35,131 nt of DNA from CAYOID01 sp964573115. Lineage in GTDB: Bacteria; Desulfobacterota; Desulfovibrionia; Desulfovibrionales; Desulfothermaceae. Below the pieces are notes generated by a model, which was not told where the DNA came from, did no database searches, and was given only the letters and a program-made list of their open reading frames with translations. Of the stretch, positions 16,825 through 24,871 are shown piece by piece. A program made the position numbers and the translations under genes. The stretch is from the NCBI GenBank assembly GCA_964573115.1, contig CAZNIP010000022.1, forward strand, positions 1-35,131. Direction: 5' to 3'. Numbering within the stretch: position 1 is the stretch's first letter; every line of letters starts with the position of its first letter.

Positions 16825-17148
16825 TTAGAGCTTTTTGAGGATGATCCGGTCCTTCTCCACGATCATTTCAAATTCGTCGCCGGGCTTGAATCCGGTATGG
16901 TCGAGCATCTTGGGGGAGAAAATGATCCCTTCCCGGGTGTAGGAGGGGTGCTTTTCCCGGCTCAGGTCCTGCAATCCTGGAATTTCATAGTATTTCTTGT
17001 CCTGGTGCTGGAGCATGAGCAGCTGTTCCTTCAAGGACCAGCTGGAGATGGACAGCTCCTTCATGATCTCCTTGGCGGTTTTGCCCTGCTTGATGAGATG
17101 CCTGAGCATGTCCGGTCTGTAATTGTGGCTGAACGTTCCCCTCGGCAT
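16825..17148 (-). CDS. HTH / AbrB-like small regulator, first tandem paralogue
   Basis: A 107-residue protein and the first gene of the betaine/channel cluster. The N-terminus holds a helix-turn-helix-like segment (GKTAKEIMKELSISSWSLKE, about 22-41). The C-terminus (FKPGDEFEMIVEKDRIILKK, about 87-106) has the Gly-Asp turn and beta pattern of AbrB/SpoVT-type hairpins. AAGAGGTG precedes the ATG. The next gene, its paralogue, starts 24 nt after its stop. Two inverted repeats lie directly upstream (17171-17227), natural candidates for autoregulatory operators. The DNA-binding role is inferred from fold resemblance. Confidence 0.78.
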   Translation of the reverse strand: MPRGTFSHNYRPDMLRHLIKQGKTAKEIMKELSISSWSLKEQLLMLQHQDKKYYEIPGLQDLSREKHPSYTREGIIFSPKMLDHTGFKPGDEFEMIVEKDRIILKKL

Positions 17149-17170
17149 GGGTCACCTCTTTAACAGTTTG

Positions 17171-17227
17171 GAACCTGCTGGCCAGGTTCGTTGATCAAAC
17201 AGCATTGATGCCTCTGCTCATCAATGC
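17171..17227 (-). promoter_or_regulatory. two inverted repeats upstream of the tandem regulators
   Basis: GAACCTG (17171-17177) / CAGGTTC (17183-17189) and GCATTGATG (17202-17210) / CATCAATGC (17219-17227) are both perfect. They lie 22-80 bp before the first regulator gene, so they could be operators or leader hairpins. A CATAAT-like -10 box on the minus strand lies further out (about 17276-17281) with no clear -35 at proper spacing. Nothing else is recognisable in the 315-bp gap to the exonuclease gene. Confidence 0.5.
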
Positions 17228-17463
17228 AATCCATCGACAAGGCGTGAAGAAATTGAGTCTACCAGTCCATTTTTCATTATGATCTGTATCAGCAGAACGT
17301 CTTCTGGTCAAGAAGCCGGACCTTTTTGAGTTTTTGATCAAACTTTCAAGGGCTTGAAATGCAATGGGCTTATGGATCGGGAAGATGTGAAGTCAGGGGA
17401 AATCCGGGGGAGAGCCGGCCTTGAACGTGGACAGGGAGCCATGCCGGCATTATTTTTCCACGT

Positions 17464-18471
17464 ATGGTGCTCATTCCTGACGACAAGGGCCTCTTCTGTC
17501 CGGCAGGTGATTTTCACATCGATCCCTGGGGATCCGTTCAACGGGCGGTCATCACTCATGCCCACGGCGACCATGCCCGGTCAGGTTCCAGTGCGTACCT
17601 GTGTGCCGAACCGGGCCTGCACCCCCTGGGTCAGCGGATGGGTCCGGATGCAGCGATCCAGACTCTGGCCTATGGTCAGCGGCTCCAGATCGGCGGTGCG
17701 GCCGTGTCGCTTCATCCTGCCGGTCACGTCCTGGGTTCGGCCCAGGTCAGGGTGGAGGTCGGGGGCGAGGTCTGGGTGGCCTCCGGAGACTACAAGCGGG
17801 ATCCGGACCCGACCTGCAGGTCGTTTGAGGCGGTCAGGTGCCACACCTTTGTGACTGAATCCACCTTTGGCCTGCCCGTCTACCGCTGGCAGGCCCCGGA
17901 CAGGGTCATGGACGAGATCGTCTCCTGGTGGGCAGCCAATACCCAAGCCGGGCGGCCGTCAGTGCTCATGACCACCATCATGGGCAAGGCCCAGCGAATT
18001 CTGTCCGTGTTGCATGGCATGGACGGACTTCCCGGCCCTGTCCTTGCCCATGGAGCCATGCAGCAGATGAACCAGGCCTACCGTCAGGCAGGGGTCGTTC
18101 TTCCAGCGGCTCCCAACCCGGTTCAGGTCTCCGGCCAGACAGATTTTTCCAGAGCCCTGGTCCTGGCCCCCCCTTCAGCCCAGGGCACGGCCTGGATGCG
18201 GCGGTTCAAGAACCCGGCAACCGCCAGGGTGTCCGGCTGGATGCGGGTTCGCGGCCGGAGGCGCAGGCTGGCTCTGGACAGAGGTTTCGTGCTCTCAGAC
18301 CATGCAGACTGGCCCGGACTGCTGCAGACCGTGTCCGAGACCGGGGCTGAAAAGGTGCTGGCCACCCATGGCAGCGGGGCCACGCTGGCCAGATACCTCC
18401 AGGACCAGGGGATGGAGGCTCAGGCCCTGCCCCTGGCCCCCTGGGACGGGACCGGGGAGGGTGAGCAGTGA
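17464..18471 (+). CDS. ligase-associated MBL-fold DNA exonuclease
   Basis: A 335-residue metallo-beta-lactamase/beta-CASP-type nuclease of the kind found beside bacterial ATP-dependent ligases. The metal motif HAHGDH is at residues 32-37. Later metal and structural motifs are GHVLGSAQ, SGDYKRDPDPTC, TESTFGLP and SDHADWPGL. It is predicted to trim DNA ends during repair in the cytosol. The start ATG has no strong ribosome binding site, but the protein begins at the usual place relative to the first motif. It overlaps the ligase gene by 4 bp (GTGA), so translation is coupled. It is the first gene of a repair operon with ligase, helicase and phosphoesterase. Confidence 0.92.
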   Translation: MVLIPDDKGLFCPAGDFHIDPWGSVQRAVITHAHGDHARSGSSAYLCAEPGLHPLGQRMGPDAAIQTLAYGQRLQIGGAAVSLHPAGHVLGSAQVRVEVGGEVWVASGDYKRDPDPTCRSFEAVRCHTFVTESTFGLPVYRWQAPDRVMDEIVSWWAANTQAGRPSVLMTTIMGKAQRILSVLHGMDGLPGPVLAHGAMQQMNQAYRQAGVVLPAAPNPVQVSGQTDFSRALVLAPPSAQGTAWMRRFKNPATARVSGWMRVRGRRRRLALDRGFVLSDHADWPGLLQTVSETGAEKVLATHGSGATLARYLQDQGMEAQALPLAPWDGTGEGEQ

Positions 18472-20084
18472 AACGGTTCACCCGGCTGTTCACCAGTCTG
18501 GACGAGACCAACAAGACCTCGGCCAAGCTGGCGGCCTTGACGGACTACTTTCACCAGGCTCCGCCACGGGATGCAGCCTGGGCCGTGTCTTTCCTGGTGG
18601 GCAAGCGGCCCAAGTCCCCGGTGAACGTCGCTCAGATACGGACCTGGGCCGCCCTGTCAGCCGGCATGCCTGAGTGGCTCTTTGCCGAGTGCTACCAGGC
18701 CGTGGGTGACCTGGCTGAGACCGTGTCCCTGATCCTTCCGGTCCAGGGGACAGGTACTGACCTGTCTCTGGCCCATTGGGTGGAAGAACGCCTCATTCCC
18801 CTGGCTGGAGTGGATGAAGACACCAAGCGGGAGCGCTTGACGGCCTGGTGGCTGGAACTCGATCAGCCCGGACGGTTCGTGCTGACCAAGCTGCTCACCG
18901 GGGCCTGGCGGGTCGGCGTTTCCCAGCGGCTGGTCACCAGGGCCCTGGCCCGAGCCCTGGACGGAGAGCCGGATGTGCTGGCCCACCGGCTCATGGGTCA
19001 CTGGCAGCCAGGCGACGGCTTTTACGACGACCTCCGGCATCCCGACACCAGCGACGCTGACATCAGCCGACCGTACCCGTTTTTCCTGGCCTATCCCCTG
19101 GAGGACGGCCCCCAGAGCCTGGGGCGGCCCGAGGACTGGCTTGCAGAGTGGAAATGGGACGGAGTCCGGGCCCAGGTGGTCAAGCGCCGGGGAGAGGTCA
19201 ACCTGTGGTCCCGGGGGGAGGAGCTGGTGACGCACCGTTTTCCAGAAGTGGCGGCCTCCGGGGCCGAGCTGCCCGACGGCACGGTTCTGGACGGAGAAAT
19301 TCTGGCCTGGGCCGAAGATGGACCTGAGACCGCCGGCGGGGTTTTGCCCTTTTCCCAGCTCCAGCGCAGGCTGGGGCGCAAGACTGTGGGCAGAAAGCTC
19401 CTGGCCGAGGTCCCGGTCATCCTTCTGGCCTACGACCTCCTGGAGTGGCAGGGCCAGGACATTCGCAGCCGGCCTCTTCACCAGCGCCGGAAGACCCTGG
19501 AGCAGCTGACAGAGGCCCTGCCGGAGGGAACGGTCATTCGTCTTTCGCCCCTGGAGAACCCGGCAACCTGGGAAGTACTGGCCTCTCTGCGTGAGCAGAG
19601 CCGGGAAAGGAATGTGGAAGGGTTCATGCTCAAGAATCGTGAATCGAGCTACGGAGTAGGCCGCAAGCGCGGCGGGTGGTGGAAGTGGAAGGTCGACCCC
19701 TACAGCGTGGACGCTGTGCTCATGTACGCCCAGCGAGGCAGCGGCCGCCGGGCCAGCCTGTATACGGACTACACCTTCGGGGTTTGGAAGGGCAATGAGC
19801 TGGTGCCTTTTGCCAAGGCCTACTCCGGGCTCACGGATGCGGAAATTCAGGAGGTGGACCGGTTTGTGCGCCGCAACACCCTGGACAAGTTCGGCCCGGT
19901 GCGCAGCGTGCCCCCTGAGCTGGTCATGGAGCTGCACTTCGAGGACATCCGGACCTCAACGCGGCACAAGTCCGGTGTTGCCGTTCGCTTTCCCAGGATC
20001 GTCCGCTGGCGGAAGGACAAGCCTCCTGCCGAGGCCGACAGCCTGGAGACGGTCAAGGCCTTGCTGCCGCCCGGGGAAGGCTAG
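18468..20084 (+). CDS. ATP-dependent DNA ligase of the ligase-associated repair cluster
   Basis: A 538-residue ATP-dependent ligase. An N-terminal DNA-binding region (about 1-200) is followed by the nucleotidyltransferase core: Lys229 in EWKWDGVRAQ is the adenylated lysine (motif I), LDGEILAW holds Glu277 (motif III), EGFMLKNRES is motif IV, and WWKWKVD is motif V. The C-terminal OB domain (DYTFGVWKGNELVPFAKA) completes the enzyme. It seals nicks in the cytosol during DNA repair. The GTG start overlaps the exonuclease stop and has GGGAGG upstream. The helicase ATG follows one base after its TAG stop. Length and gene order match the known bacterial cluster. Confidence 0.96.
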   Translation: MKRFTRLFTSLDETNKTSAKLAALTDYFHQAPPRDAAWAVSFLVGKRPKSPVNVAQIRTWAALSAGMPEWLFAECYQAVGDLAETVSLILPVQGTGTDLSLAHWVEERLIPLAGVDEDTKRERLTAWWLELDQPGRFVLTKLLTGAWRVGVSQRLVTRALARALDGEPDVLAHRLMGHWQPGDGFYDDLRHPDTSDADISRPYPFFLAYPLEDGPQSLGRPEDWLAEWKWDGVRAQVVKRRGEVNLWSRGEELVTHRFPEVAASGAELPDGTVLDGEILAWAEDGPETAGGVLPFSQLQRRLGRKTVGRKLLAEVPVILLAYDLLEWQGQDIRSRPLHQRRKTLEQLTEALPEGTVIRLSPLENPATWEVLASLREQSRERNVEGFMLKNRESSYGVGRKRGGWWKWKVDPYSVDAVLMYAQRGSGRRASLYTDYTFGVWKGNELVPFAKAYSGLTDAEIQEVDRFVRRNTLDKFGPVRSVPPELVMELHFEDIRTSTRHKSGVAVRFPRIVRWRKDKPPAEADSLETVKALLPPGEG

Positions 20085-20085
20085 G

Positions 20086-22527
20086 ATGAGCTGCCGGTTC
20101 GAAGCGTTCGAAGCCTGGTTCGCGGACCGGGGATGGGAGCCGTTCGACTTCCAGCGCCAGGTCTGGACCGCCATGGCCGATGGTGAATCCGGGCTGCTCC
20201 ATGCCCCCACAGGCATGGGCAAAACCCTGGCGGTCTGGCTTGGGGCCATGGCCAGGCTGTCTGGACGGAAATCGTCCAGAGGGCTGCGTCTCTTGTGGGT
20301 CACGCCTTTGAGGGCCCTGGCCGGGGACACCTCCAGGGCTCTTCAGGAGCCGCTTCAGGAGCTGGGGCCGGACATTGAGGTCCAGACCCGGACCGGGGAC
20401 ACCTCCAGCCACGTCAAGCAGCGCCAGGAGAAGAGCCCGCCCACTGCACTGGTGACCACGCCTGAGAGCCTGACCCTGCTCTTGACCCGGAAGAGGGCGG
20501 CCGAAACTCTGGCCTGCCTGTCCGTGGTCATCATGGATGAATGGCACGAGCTCCTGGGCTCCAAGCGGGGCGTCCAGGCCGAGCTGGCCCTGGCCAGGCT
20601 GCGGCGGATCAACCCGGACCTGACTGTCTGGGGACTCTCAGCCACACTGGGCAATCTCGAGCAGGCCCTGGAACACCTGCTTGGCCTGAATGCACAGGGC
20701 CGTCCCCGTACAGGGCGCCTGATCCAGGGGGCTGTGCCCAAGGAGATGGTCATCGATTCGCTTCTCCCCAGGTCCTCGGAACGGTTCCCCTGGGCCGGGC
20801 ACCTGGGCCTGAAAATGCTTCCTCAGGTTGTGCAGGAGCTGGAGCGGGTGTCCACGGCCCTGGTCTTCACCAACACCAGGTCGCAGAGCGAACTCTGGCA
20901 CAAGGCCCTGTCCGAGGCCAGGCCGGAGTGGTCCCTCGGTCTGCATCACGGGTCTCTTTCCCCAGAGGAGAGGCGGTCGGTGGAGGAGGGGCTCAAGACC
21001 GGGAGTCTGAAAGCGGTGGTCTGCACATCCAGCCTGGATCTGGGCGTTGATTTTTCCCCGGTGGAACGGGTCCTCCAGGTGGGCAGCCCCAAAGGCGTGG
21101 CCAGGCTGCTCCAGCGGGCCGGTCGCAGCGGGCACGGACCGGGACGGCCCAGCCGGGTGACCTGCGTCCCGGCCAGTGTCCTGGAGCTGGTCGAGGCAGC
21201 TGCCGCCCGGGATGCGGCCCTGTCCGGACGGATGGAGAGCCGGCAGCCCTACGACACCCCTCTGGATGTCCTGGCCCAGCACGCGGTGAGCATGGCCCTG
21301 GGAGGCGGCTTTTCCCCGGGGGACCTCCTGGCCGAGGTCAGAACCGCGGCCAGCTTCCGGAATCTCAGCCAGGCGGAATGGGACTGGGTCCTGGACTTCC
21401 TGATCAGCGGCGGGAAGACCCTTTCAGCCTATCCCCAGTACCGCAAGCTGGTGGTCAGAAACGGGCGCTGCATGGTGGAGGATCAGGCCATCGCCAAGCG
21501 GCATTGCATGTCCCTGGGGACGATTGTCAGCGATGCCGCCGTCAGGGTCAGCTATGTGCGCGGCCCCAGCCTGGGGACGGTGGAGGAGAGCTTCATCGCC
21601 AGACTGAAGCCAGGGGACAGGTTCCTCTTTGCCGGCAAGGCCCTGGAGCTGGTCCGGGTGCACAACATGACCGCCACTGTCCGCCGGTCGAACACGGCAG
21701 GGGCGGTGCCTGTCTGGTACGGCGGCCGCATGCCCCTCTCCAGCCGGCTGGCCTCAGCGGTGCGCACCCGGCTCGATGAGGCGGCCCGGGACATGTTCGT
21801 GGGTCAGGAAATGGAGGCCGTACGCCCTGTGCTGGAGCTTCAGGCTGAATGGTCCAGGATCCCCCGTGAGGGCGAGGTGCTCCTGGAACGCATCAGCTCC
21901 AGGGAGGGCCAGCACATCTATCTCTACCCCTTTGCCGGCAGACTGGTCCACGAGGGGCTGGCCGCACTGCTGGCCATGCGGCTGGCCAGGATCGAGCCCC
22001 TGACCTTCACCTGGACCGTGAACGACTACGGTCTGGAGCTGCTGTCGTCCAAAACGCCGCCTCTGGACGCGGCCCTGGATCAGGGTCTCTTTGCTGCCAG
22101 CTCACTGACAGATGACATCCTGGAGAGTCTCAACGCCGCGGAGTTGGCCAGAAGCCGGTTCCGGGAAATCGCCCGCATTGCCGGGCTCGTGTTTGAGGGC
22201 TACCCGGGCCGGGGAAAGACCGTGCGCCAGATTCAGGCCACGAGCTCGCTCATCTATGACGTCTTTGCCCGCTACGACCCGGACAACGAGCTCTTCAAGC
22301 AGGCCACCCGGGAGGTCCTGGAGCGACAGCTGGAATCCTCCCGCTTGAGCCGGACCCTGGAACGGCTGCAATCCTCGGAGCTTGTCCTGACCAGGCCGGA
22401 ACAGACCACGCCCCTGGCCTTTCCCCTGCTCGTGGATCGCTGGCGGGAGAAGCTGAGCACGGAGAAGCTCCAGGACCGGATTCAGCGGCTGGTGGAGTCT
22501 TTGGAGAACAAGGCAGCCAGAGCGTGA
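20086..22527 (+). CDS. ligase-associated Lhr-like DEXH-box helicase
   Basis: An 813-residue superfamily 2 helicase. Walker A is PTGMGKT (41-47), motif II is DEWH (151-154), motif III is SAT (185-187), and motif VI QRAGRSGHG is followed by the long Lhr-specific C-terminal part with winged-helix and beta-rich domains. Related Lhr-core enzymes translocate 3' to 5' on single-stranded DNA and unwind duplexes for repair. The frame is open far upstream into the ligase gene, but the ATG at 20086, one base after the ligase stop and with GGAAGG upstream, is the clear start. The third gene of the operon. Confidence 0.95.
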   Translation: MSCRFEAFEAWFADRGWEPFDFQRQVWTAMADGESGLLHAPTGMGKTLAVWLGAMARLSGRKSSRGLRLLWVTPLRALAGDTSRALQEPLQELGPDIEVQTRTGDTSSHVKQRQEKSPPTALVTTPESLTLLLTRKRAAETLACLSVVIMDEWHELLGSKRGVQAELALARLRRINPDLTVWGLSATLGNLEQALEHLLGLNAQGRPRTGRLIQGAVPKEMVIDSLLPRSSERFPWAGHLGLKMLPQVVQELERVSTALVFTNTRSQSELWHKALSEARPEWSLGLHHGSLSPEERRSVEEGLKTGSLKAVVCTSSLDLGVDFSPVERVLQVGSPKGVARLLQRAGRSGHGPGRPSRVTCVPASVLELVEAAAARDAALSGRMESRQPYDTPLDVLAQHAVSMALGGGFSPGDLLAEVRTAASFRNLSQAEWDWVLDFLISGGKTLSAYPQYRKLVVRNGRCMVEDQAIAKRHCMSLGTIVSDAAVRVSYVRGPSLGTVEESFIARLKPGDRFLFAGKALELVRVHNMTATVRRSNTAGAVPVWYGGRMPLSSRLASAVRTRLDEAARDMFVGQEMEAVRPVLELQAEWSRIPREGEVLLERISSREGQHIYLYPFAGRLVHEGLAALLAMRLARIEPLTFTWTVNDYGLELLSSKTPPLDAALDQGLFAASSLTDDILESLNAAELARSRFREIARIAGLVFEGYPGRGKTVRQIQATSSLIYDVFARYDPDNELFKQATREVLERQLESSRLSRTLERLQSSELVLTRPEQTTPLAFPLLVDRWREKLSTEKLQDRIQRLVESLENKAARA

Positions 22528-22605
22528 CTGTCGCTTGAAGAACACCGAGACAGGCTTTGCCCCTGGAATGTGCCCGTTTTGAGCTTTGTTTTTCAGGAGT
22601 TGAAA

Positions 22606-22659
22606 CATTCCGCCCTCCGGCTCCCCTCCTTTCCAAGGAGGGGCAGGGGTGGTTGTCTC
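22606..22659 (+). repeat. short palindromic intergenic unit after the helicase gene
   Basis: CCCCTCCTT (22623-22631) and AAGGAGGGG (22635-22643) form a perfect 9-bp hairpin followed by CAGGGGTGGTTG. Its sequence is unrelated to the five-copy family elsewhere in the window. It occupies most of the 152-bp gap between the helicase and PdeM-like genes and may weaken read-through. Confidence 0.6.
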
Positions 22660-22679
22660 TGTCTTGAGAGATCATTGAC

Positions 22680-23348
22680 ATGCCGACCCAATCCACAGAT
22701 GTTCATCACCTCCAGTGCGGCCAGACCCTGAGGCTCATGCCGGAGCGGTGCGCCTTCTGGGTGGAGCAGGACATGCTGCTGGCCGGGGACCTGCACCTGG
22801 GCAAGGAGGGGACCTTTCGCAGCGCCGGCATCCCTGTGCCCCAGGGGCCCAGCCTGGACACTCTGGCCAGGCTGACAAGGGCCGTGGACCGGTCCCGAGC
22901 GTCCCGGCTGGTGGTCCTGGGCGACCTGTTTCACGGCGATCAGGCCATTGCGGCCATGACAGGGTCCTTTGCCGGCTGGAGGGAGCTGCATGCCAGGCTG
23001 GTCATCGATCTCATCACCGGCAGCCACGACCGCTGGAGCGGGGAGCTCCCGGCAGGGTGGGACATTGGGGTCCACATCAGCCCGCTGCAGATCGGGCCTT
23101 TTGTTCTGCGGCACGAGCCGGAGCCTGCGGACGGGAGCTATGTCCTGGCCGGACACCTCCATCCGGGCATCGGGCTCCGGGAATCGAGGACTGGGGACAT
23201 GCTCAGGCTGCCCTGCTTCCTCTTCGGGCAGAGGTTCGGACTGCTCCCGGCTTTCGGGGAGTTCACCGGCCTGGGGCTGATGGAGGTCGGACCTGGGGAG
23301 GCCTGTTTCGCCGTGGCCGACGGGCTGGTGGTTCAGGTGCCGGCCTGA
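22680..23348 (+). CDS. pdeM: PdeM-like ligase-associated metallophosphoesterase
   Basis: A 222-residue calcineurin-like phosphoesterase, the fourth member of the ligase-associated repair set. Metal motifs appear in order: GDLHLGKEG (Asp37, His39), GDLFH (Asp82), GSHDR (114-118) and GHLHPGI (His159, His161). The usual motif III is GNHDR; here the metal-ligand Asn is Ser115, which could alter metal binding or activity. The family is described as endonuclease/phosphodiesterase acting in DNA repair. The start is the first ATG after the helicase gene, with only a weak ribosome binding site. It is separated from the helicase gene by a palindromic unit, unlike the tightly coupled first three genes. 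Confidence 0.9.
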   Translation: MPTQSTDVHHLQCGQTLRLMPERCAFWVEQDMLLAGDLHLGKEGTFRSAGIPVPQGPSLDTLARLTRAVDRSRASRLVVLGDLFHGDQAIAAMTGSFAGWRELHARLVIDLITGSHDRWSGELPAGWDIGVHISPLQIGPFVLRHEPEPADGSYVLAGHLHPGIGLRESRTGDMLRLPCFLFGQRFGLLPAFGEFTGLGLMEVGPGEACFAVADGLVVQVPA

Positions 23349-23490
23349 CAGATCGATGGTCGAGGGTGGATGGTTGAAGAAAAAAGAGATCCTCAACTGT
23401 GCAATGATGATCCTCATTCGACCAGGTTGATCAAGGCAAAAGCTTTCGGGCTGGCTCCTCTTGCTGCCCCATTGGGGCTCCCCCTGGAAA
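23349..23490 (+). repeat. dispersed modular intergenic repeat, copy C
   Basis: Begins directly after the pdeM stop. It contains GATGGTCGAGGGTGGATGGTT, CGACCAGGTTGATCA and CTTTCGGGCTGGCTCCTCTT as in the other copies. The central hairpin is replaced by GCCCCATTGGGGC, and the terminal CATACGAG module is missing. Confidence 0.65.
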
Positions 23491-23608
23491 AGTGGAGCAG
23501 TGTCACACCGCAGTGATGCATTCCAATGTTGAGGTATTTAAAATCAAGTCAATGAAATTCAGCTTTGTCGCTGGCAGAGCTGAATTCCAGCGGCATGGAG
23601 GCGAGGCC

Positions 23609-24799
23609 ATGAATGTCAGACAGCTCTGCACAACGTTCCGGGGTTGGGCCCCAAGAGCTCTGCTCGTCGTGGGTGTTCCTGCATTGATGGTCTTTTTTTC
23701 AGGGTGTACACAGCTGGTCACCAGGCCTGATTTCCCCTCCTTCGACCCTGGGACTTTTGTGGACTCCAGCGGTCTCACTCTCTCTGACGCTGACCTGACG
23801 AACAATCTCCGCCAGGCCGATTACATCCTCATCGGGGAGACCCACACCAACCCCTGCGATCATCAGGTCCAGACCGACCTCATCGAGCGCCTTCAAGGCC
23901 TGGGTCTGTCTGTGGCCGTGGGCCTGGAAATGGTCCCGGCCGACATGCAGCCCGAGCTGGACAGGTTCAACTCCGGGGAGATCGGTCTGGACGAGCTGCG
24001 ACAGGTCCTTGATTGGAGACACATCTGGGGCCATGACTTTTCTCTCTACCAGCCGGTTCTGGAGGCCGTCCATGAGGCCGGCTACAGCCTTCACGGGCTG
24101 AACGTCAGGAAGGGGCTGCTTCAGTCCCTGCGGGACAAGGGGCGTTCAGGCCTGAGCGAGCAAGAGAGACAGGGCATGCCAAAGGAGATCATCCCTGTTC
24201 CCCAGGGGCAGAGAGCGTCATTGCTCGAGCAGTTCGAGGAGCACACGTCCTTCATGCACGACAGGGAAGCTGAGGCGGATCTGGAACGCTTCTTTCTGGT
24301 CCAGGCCCTGTGGGACACCCAGATGGCGATCCAGGCCAGGAACGTTCGCCGACAGGCCCAGCAGCCCGTGGTCATTCTCTGCGGCACCGGTCATGTTGAA
24401 AACGGCTGGGGCATCCCCCACCGCCTGAGCCTTCTGGATCCGGAGGCGTCGGTCCTGACCGTCATCCCCTGGAGGGGAGCCGAGAGACCGGACGACCAGG
24501 CCGCAGATCTGTTCTCTTTCTGCCCTGCGCAGCACTGGAGCAGACTGGGTTTCACCATGGAGTTCAATGCCAGAGGGATTGAGATCGTCGAGGTCCGCAA
24601 GGACAGCCGGGCAGCCAGGTCCGGAATAGTCACGGGCGATGTCCTGAAGCGGGTCGGGGGCGAGCCCCTGACCGAGATCATGGATCTTCACCATGCAGCC
24701 ATCAAGGCCATGCGGGCGGGAGAGCCGCTGTCGACAACGGTTGTCAGGGACGGGCAGGAGCTGGAGCTGAAGCTGACATTGCAGAGACCTGGAGAATGA
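23609..24799 (+). CDS. ChaN-like lipoprotein with C-terminal PDZ domain
   Basis: A 396-residue predicted lipoprotein. The N-terminal hydrophobic segment ends in a lipobox (VFFSGC, Cys about residue 32). The main part is a ChaN/EreA-type domain (DUF399, related to Tiki/TraB hydrolases): LIGETHTNPCDHQ, GLEMVPAD, and VILCGTGHVENGWGIP carry the conserved Glu-x-His and Gly-x-Gly-His residues. Campylobacter ChaN binds heme, so iron or heme handling at the cell envelope is possible but not shown. Residues about 310-390 form a PDZ-like domain (GIEIVEVRKDSRAARSGIVT and GDVLKRVGGEPL). The ATG at 23609 follows GGAGG and directly precedes the signal; an upstream in-frame ATG at 23492 lies within untranslated sequence. 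A single gene between repeat copy C and the convergent glycosylase gene. Confidence 0.87.
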   Translation: MNVRQLCTTFRGWAPRALLVVGVPALMVFFSGCTQLVTRPDFPSFDPGTFVDSSGLTLSDADLTNNLRQADYILIGETHTNPCDHQVQTDLIERLQGLGLSVAVGLEMVPADMQPELDRFNSGEIGLDELRQVLDWRHIWGHDFSLYQPVLEAVHEAGYSLHGLNVRKGLLQSLRDKGRSGLSEQERQGMPKEIIPVPQGQRASLLEQFEEHTSFMHDREAEADLERFFLVQALWDTQMAIQARNVRRQAQQPVVILCGTGHVENGWGIPHRLSLLDPEASVLTVIPWRGAERPDDQAADLFSFCPAQHWSRLGFTMEFNARGIEIVEVRKDSRAARSGIVTGDVLKRVGGEPLTEIMDLHHAAIKAMRAGEPLSTTVVRDGQELELKLTLQRPGE

Positions 24800-24871
24800 G
24801 TCCGACTTGCTGCATGTTCGAACCATGTGATCAGTTTGTGCCACGATGCGGTCATTCAGACCTGATGGGCG

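Noticed and set aside
18657..19937. Minus-strand open frame of 426 codons inside the ligase gene
   Set aside because: The ligase motifs on the other strand are complete, and the antisense product has low-complexity, shadow-like composition.
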